Shown here: one piece after another, positions 62,838 through 64,000 of the stretch
Layout of the letters: each line of letters starts with the position of its first letter
Position numbering within the stretch: the stretch's first letter is position 1
Origin: AC-32 sp963715575
Lineage (GTDB): Bacteria > Actinomycetota > Thermoleophilia > Gaiellales > Gaiellaceae
Reading direction: 5' to 3'
NCBI GenBank assembly: GCA_963715575.1
Contig: OY970250.1
Span: 2,294,001-2,358,000 of the forward strand
DNA: 64,000 nucleotides
Program-made: the position numbers and the translations under genes
Notes under the pieces: model-generated
The model's database searches: none
What the model saw: only the letters and a program-made list of their open reading frames with translations
What the model was told of the DNA's origin: nothing

Positions 62838-63110
62838 ATGTGCCGGAACATCCACACGCTCTTCAACTTCGAGCCGCCCGCGACCGAGGACGAGGTTCAC
62901 GGCGCGGCGCTGCAGTACGTCCGCAAGGTGAGTGGCTTCACCAAGCCGTCGCAGGTGAACGAGGCCGCTTTCGAGCGCGCGGTCGGCGAGGTCACCGAGG
63001 CGACGAGCCGCCTGCTCGCCGAGCTCGTGACGAACGCGCCGCCCAAGGACCGCGAGATCGAGGCCGCCCGCAAGCGCGAGCGCGCCGCCAAGCGGTTCGC
63101 CACCGCGTAG
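62838..63110 (+). CDS. DUF2277 family protein
   Basis: A 90-aa protein that matches the DUF2277 pattern through its full length: MCRNIHTLFNFEPPATEDEV at the start, GAALQYVRKVSGFTKPSQVN in the middle, and a basic end (DREIEAARKRERAAKRFATA). The initial Met-Cys-Arg-Asn-Ile is highly typical of the family. Function unknown; these are widespread small actinobacterial proteins. TAGGAT is 6 nt upstream. A GNAT gene follows 10 bp later. Confidence 0.88.
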   Translation: MCRNIHTLFNFEPPATEDEVHGAALQYVRKVSGFTKPSQVNEAAFERAVGEVTEATSRLLAELVTNAPPKDREIEAARKRERAAKRFATA

Positions 63111-63120
63111 CCGCGCGGGC

Positions 63121-63960
63121 ATGAAGCTCACACGGCACGAGAGCGCCGACGGCTTCCTCGCGCATGCAGGCGAGTTCCTCGGTGCGCGCGAGGCCGAGCA
63201 CAACCTGATCCTCGGGCTCTGCTCGCGTCTGCGGGTGTCGCCGTCGCTGTACGGCGAGCCGGCGTACTTCGCCGTCGTCGACGACGATGGCCGGGTCGTG
63301 GGCGCGACGATGCGGACGCCGCCGCACAACCTGATCCTCTCGGAGCTCGACGACCTGGCGGCGATCGGGCCGCTGCTCGAGGACGCGCGAGCGAAGTTCG
63401 GCTCGCTCCCGGGCGTCGTTGGCCCGAAGAAGCCTGTGGCCAAGTTCGCCGCTGCGTGGCCGGCCGAGGCGCGGCTCGAGATCGCGCAGCGGGCCTTCCG
63501 CGCCGACCACGTCGACGCACCGACGGGCGTGCCCGGCCGGATGCGCGACTACGAGCCGGGCGACCGCGAGCTCGCGGCCCGCTGGATGGACGCCTTCGCC
63601 GAGGAGGCCCTGCCCGAGCCGCCGCCGGGGACGAGCGAGGAGTTCGTCGACCGGCGCGAGGAGGACCCGGACGGCGGGCTCGTGCTGTGGGAGGACGGCG
63701 GCGCGGTGGTCTCGATGGCGGGCTTCGGCGGCCGCACTCCGAACGGGATCCGGATCGGCCCGGTGTACACGCCACCCGAGCTGCGCGGCCGCGGGTACGC
63801 GAGCGCCCTGACCGCGGCGGTGACGGAACGGCTGCTCGGCAGCGGCCTGCGCTTCTGCTTCCTCTTCACCGACCTGGCCAACCCGACCTCGAACAGCATC
63901 TACCAGCGGATCGGCTACGAGCTGGTCAGCGACTTCGACCTCTGGTCGTTCTCGGGGTAG
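63121..63960 (+). CDS. GNAT acetyltransferase with N-terminal extension
   Basis: A 279-aa protein. The C-terminal half is a GNAT domain: GPVYTPPELRGRGYASALTA is motif A with the acetyl-CoA loop (RGRGYA), and SNSIYQRIGYELVSDFDLWS is motif B. The N-terminal half (SADGFLAHAGEFLGAREAEH, SPSLYGEPAYFAVVDDDGRV) resembles a degenerate second GNAT fold, as in tandem-type GNATs. The acceptor is unknown. The stop TAG starts a TAGGCT box for the next gene. Confidence 0.85.
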   Translation: MKLTRHESADGFLAHAGEFLGAREAEHNLILGLCSRLRVSPSLYGEPAYFAVVDDDGRVVGATMRTPPHNLILSELDDLAAIGPLLEDARAKFGSLPGVVGPKKPVAKFAAAWPAEARLEIAQRAFRADHVDAPTGVPGRMRDYEPGDRELAARWMDAFAEEALPEPPPGTSEEFVDRREEDPDGGLVLWEDGGAVVSMAGFGGRTPNGIRIGPVYTPPELRGRGYASALTAAVTERLLGSGLRFCFLFTDLANPTSNSIYQRIGYELVSDFDLWSFSG

Positions 63961-63963
63961 GCT
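63958..63963 (+). promoter_or_regulatory. Candidate -10 box for the gene at the right edge
   Basis: TAGGCT sharing the GNAT stop codon, about 33 nt before the next ATG. The transcript would have a leader that carries the SD. Confidence 0.35.
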
Positions 63964-63996
63964 GCGCAGCGACCTCGAGGACAGGGGAGGAACCAG

Positions 63997-64000
63997 ATGC
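63997..64000 (+). CDS. Start of a further gene (5' end only)
   Basis: ATG preceded by GGGGAGGA (63984-63991), a strong SD at good spacing. Only one codon lies in the window, so nothing can be said of the product. Confidence 0.5.

Overview
The window is a very GC-rich, gene-dense bacterial chromosome segment with strong third-position G/C, GTG/TTG starts and almost no spacers. The prfB-ftsEX-smpB order, LCP-type wall protein, long HPF, actinobacterial methyltransferase and divergent SagB-like enzymes suggest a deep-branching actinobacterium (Thermoleophilia-like, e.g. Solirubrobacterales or Gaiellales). That placement is inference. The only gene-free stretch above 300 bases holds the tmRNA gene ssrA. 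I see no tRNA, rRNA, CRISPR array, IS element or prophage.

Layout. 1-9457: the 3' part of metH, an envelope-glycopolymer set (LCP ligase, UDP-glucose dehydrogenase, two nucleotidyltransferases, a cupin), a MerR regulator and ahcY. 9542-19336: a housekeeping block (ComF-like, hpf, secA, prfB with a programmed frameshift, ftsEX, an RNase R-like gene, smpB). 19388-25395: five unrelated genes (Hcp-like protein, Tat-exported barrel protein, methyltransferase, GNAT, histidine kinase) lie between smpB and ssrA. 25568-37786: a redox and sugar block (cydAB, MFS exporter, NDH-2, zwf, GH15 hydrolase, GMC oxidoreductase, aldose epimerase). 37783-43145: a minus-strand operon of cyclase-AAA-TPR regulator, a 105-residue peptide with a nitrile-hydratase-leader-like middle, an overlapping SagB-like FMN dehydrogenase and a DUF4239-type membrane protein. 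It is the best candidate for an undescribed peptide-modification system. 43214-64000: accessory genes including a drug-type ABC exporter, CBS, BI-1 and WrbA proteins, a Vps62-like lipoprotein fused to a membrane domain, a second tandem SagB-type enzyme, a TetR/MDR pair, a VCBS-PASTA surface protein and a secreted C39-like peptidase.

How the genes work together. MetH and AhcY belong to one methyl cycle. The LCP, UDP-sugar and nucleotidyltransferase genes point to wall glycopolymer assembly. SmpB and tmRNA form the trans-translation pair. NDH-2 and cytochrome bd make a short non-proton-pumping respiratory route next to G6PDH and sugar-active enzymes.

A recurring signal is a TANNNT hexamer 6-8 nt before the start codon, seen in front of 21 genes on both strands. 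This fits leaderless transcription, and it was used to choose several starts. In several cases the hexamer begins with the TAG stop codon of the preceding gene. By contrast the Hcp/barrel pair, the peptide gene, hpf, zwf and the GH15 gene have clear Shine-Dalgarno sequences.
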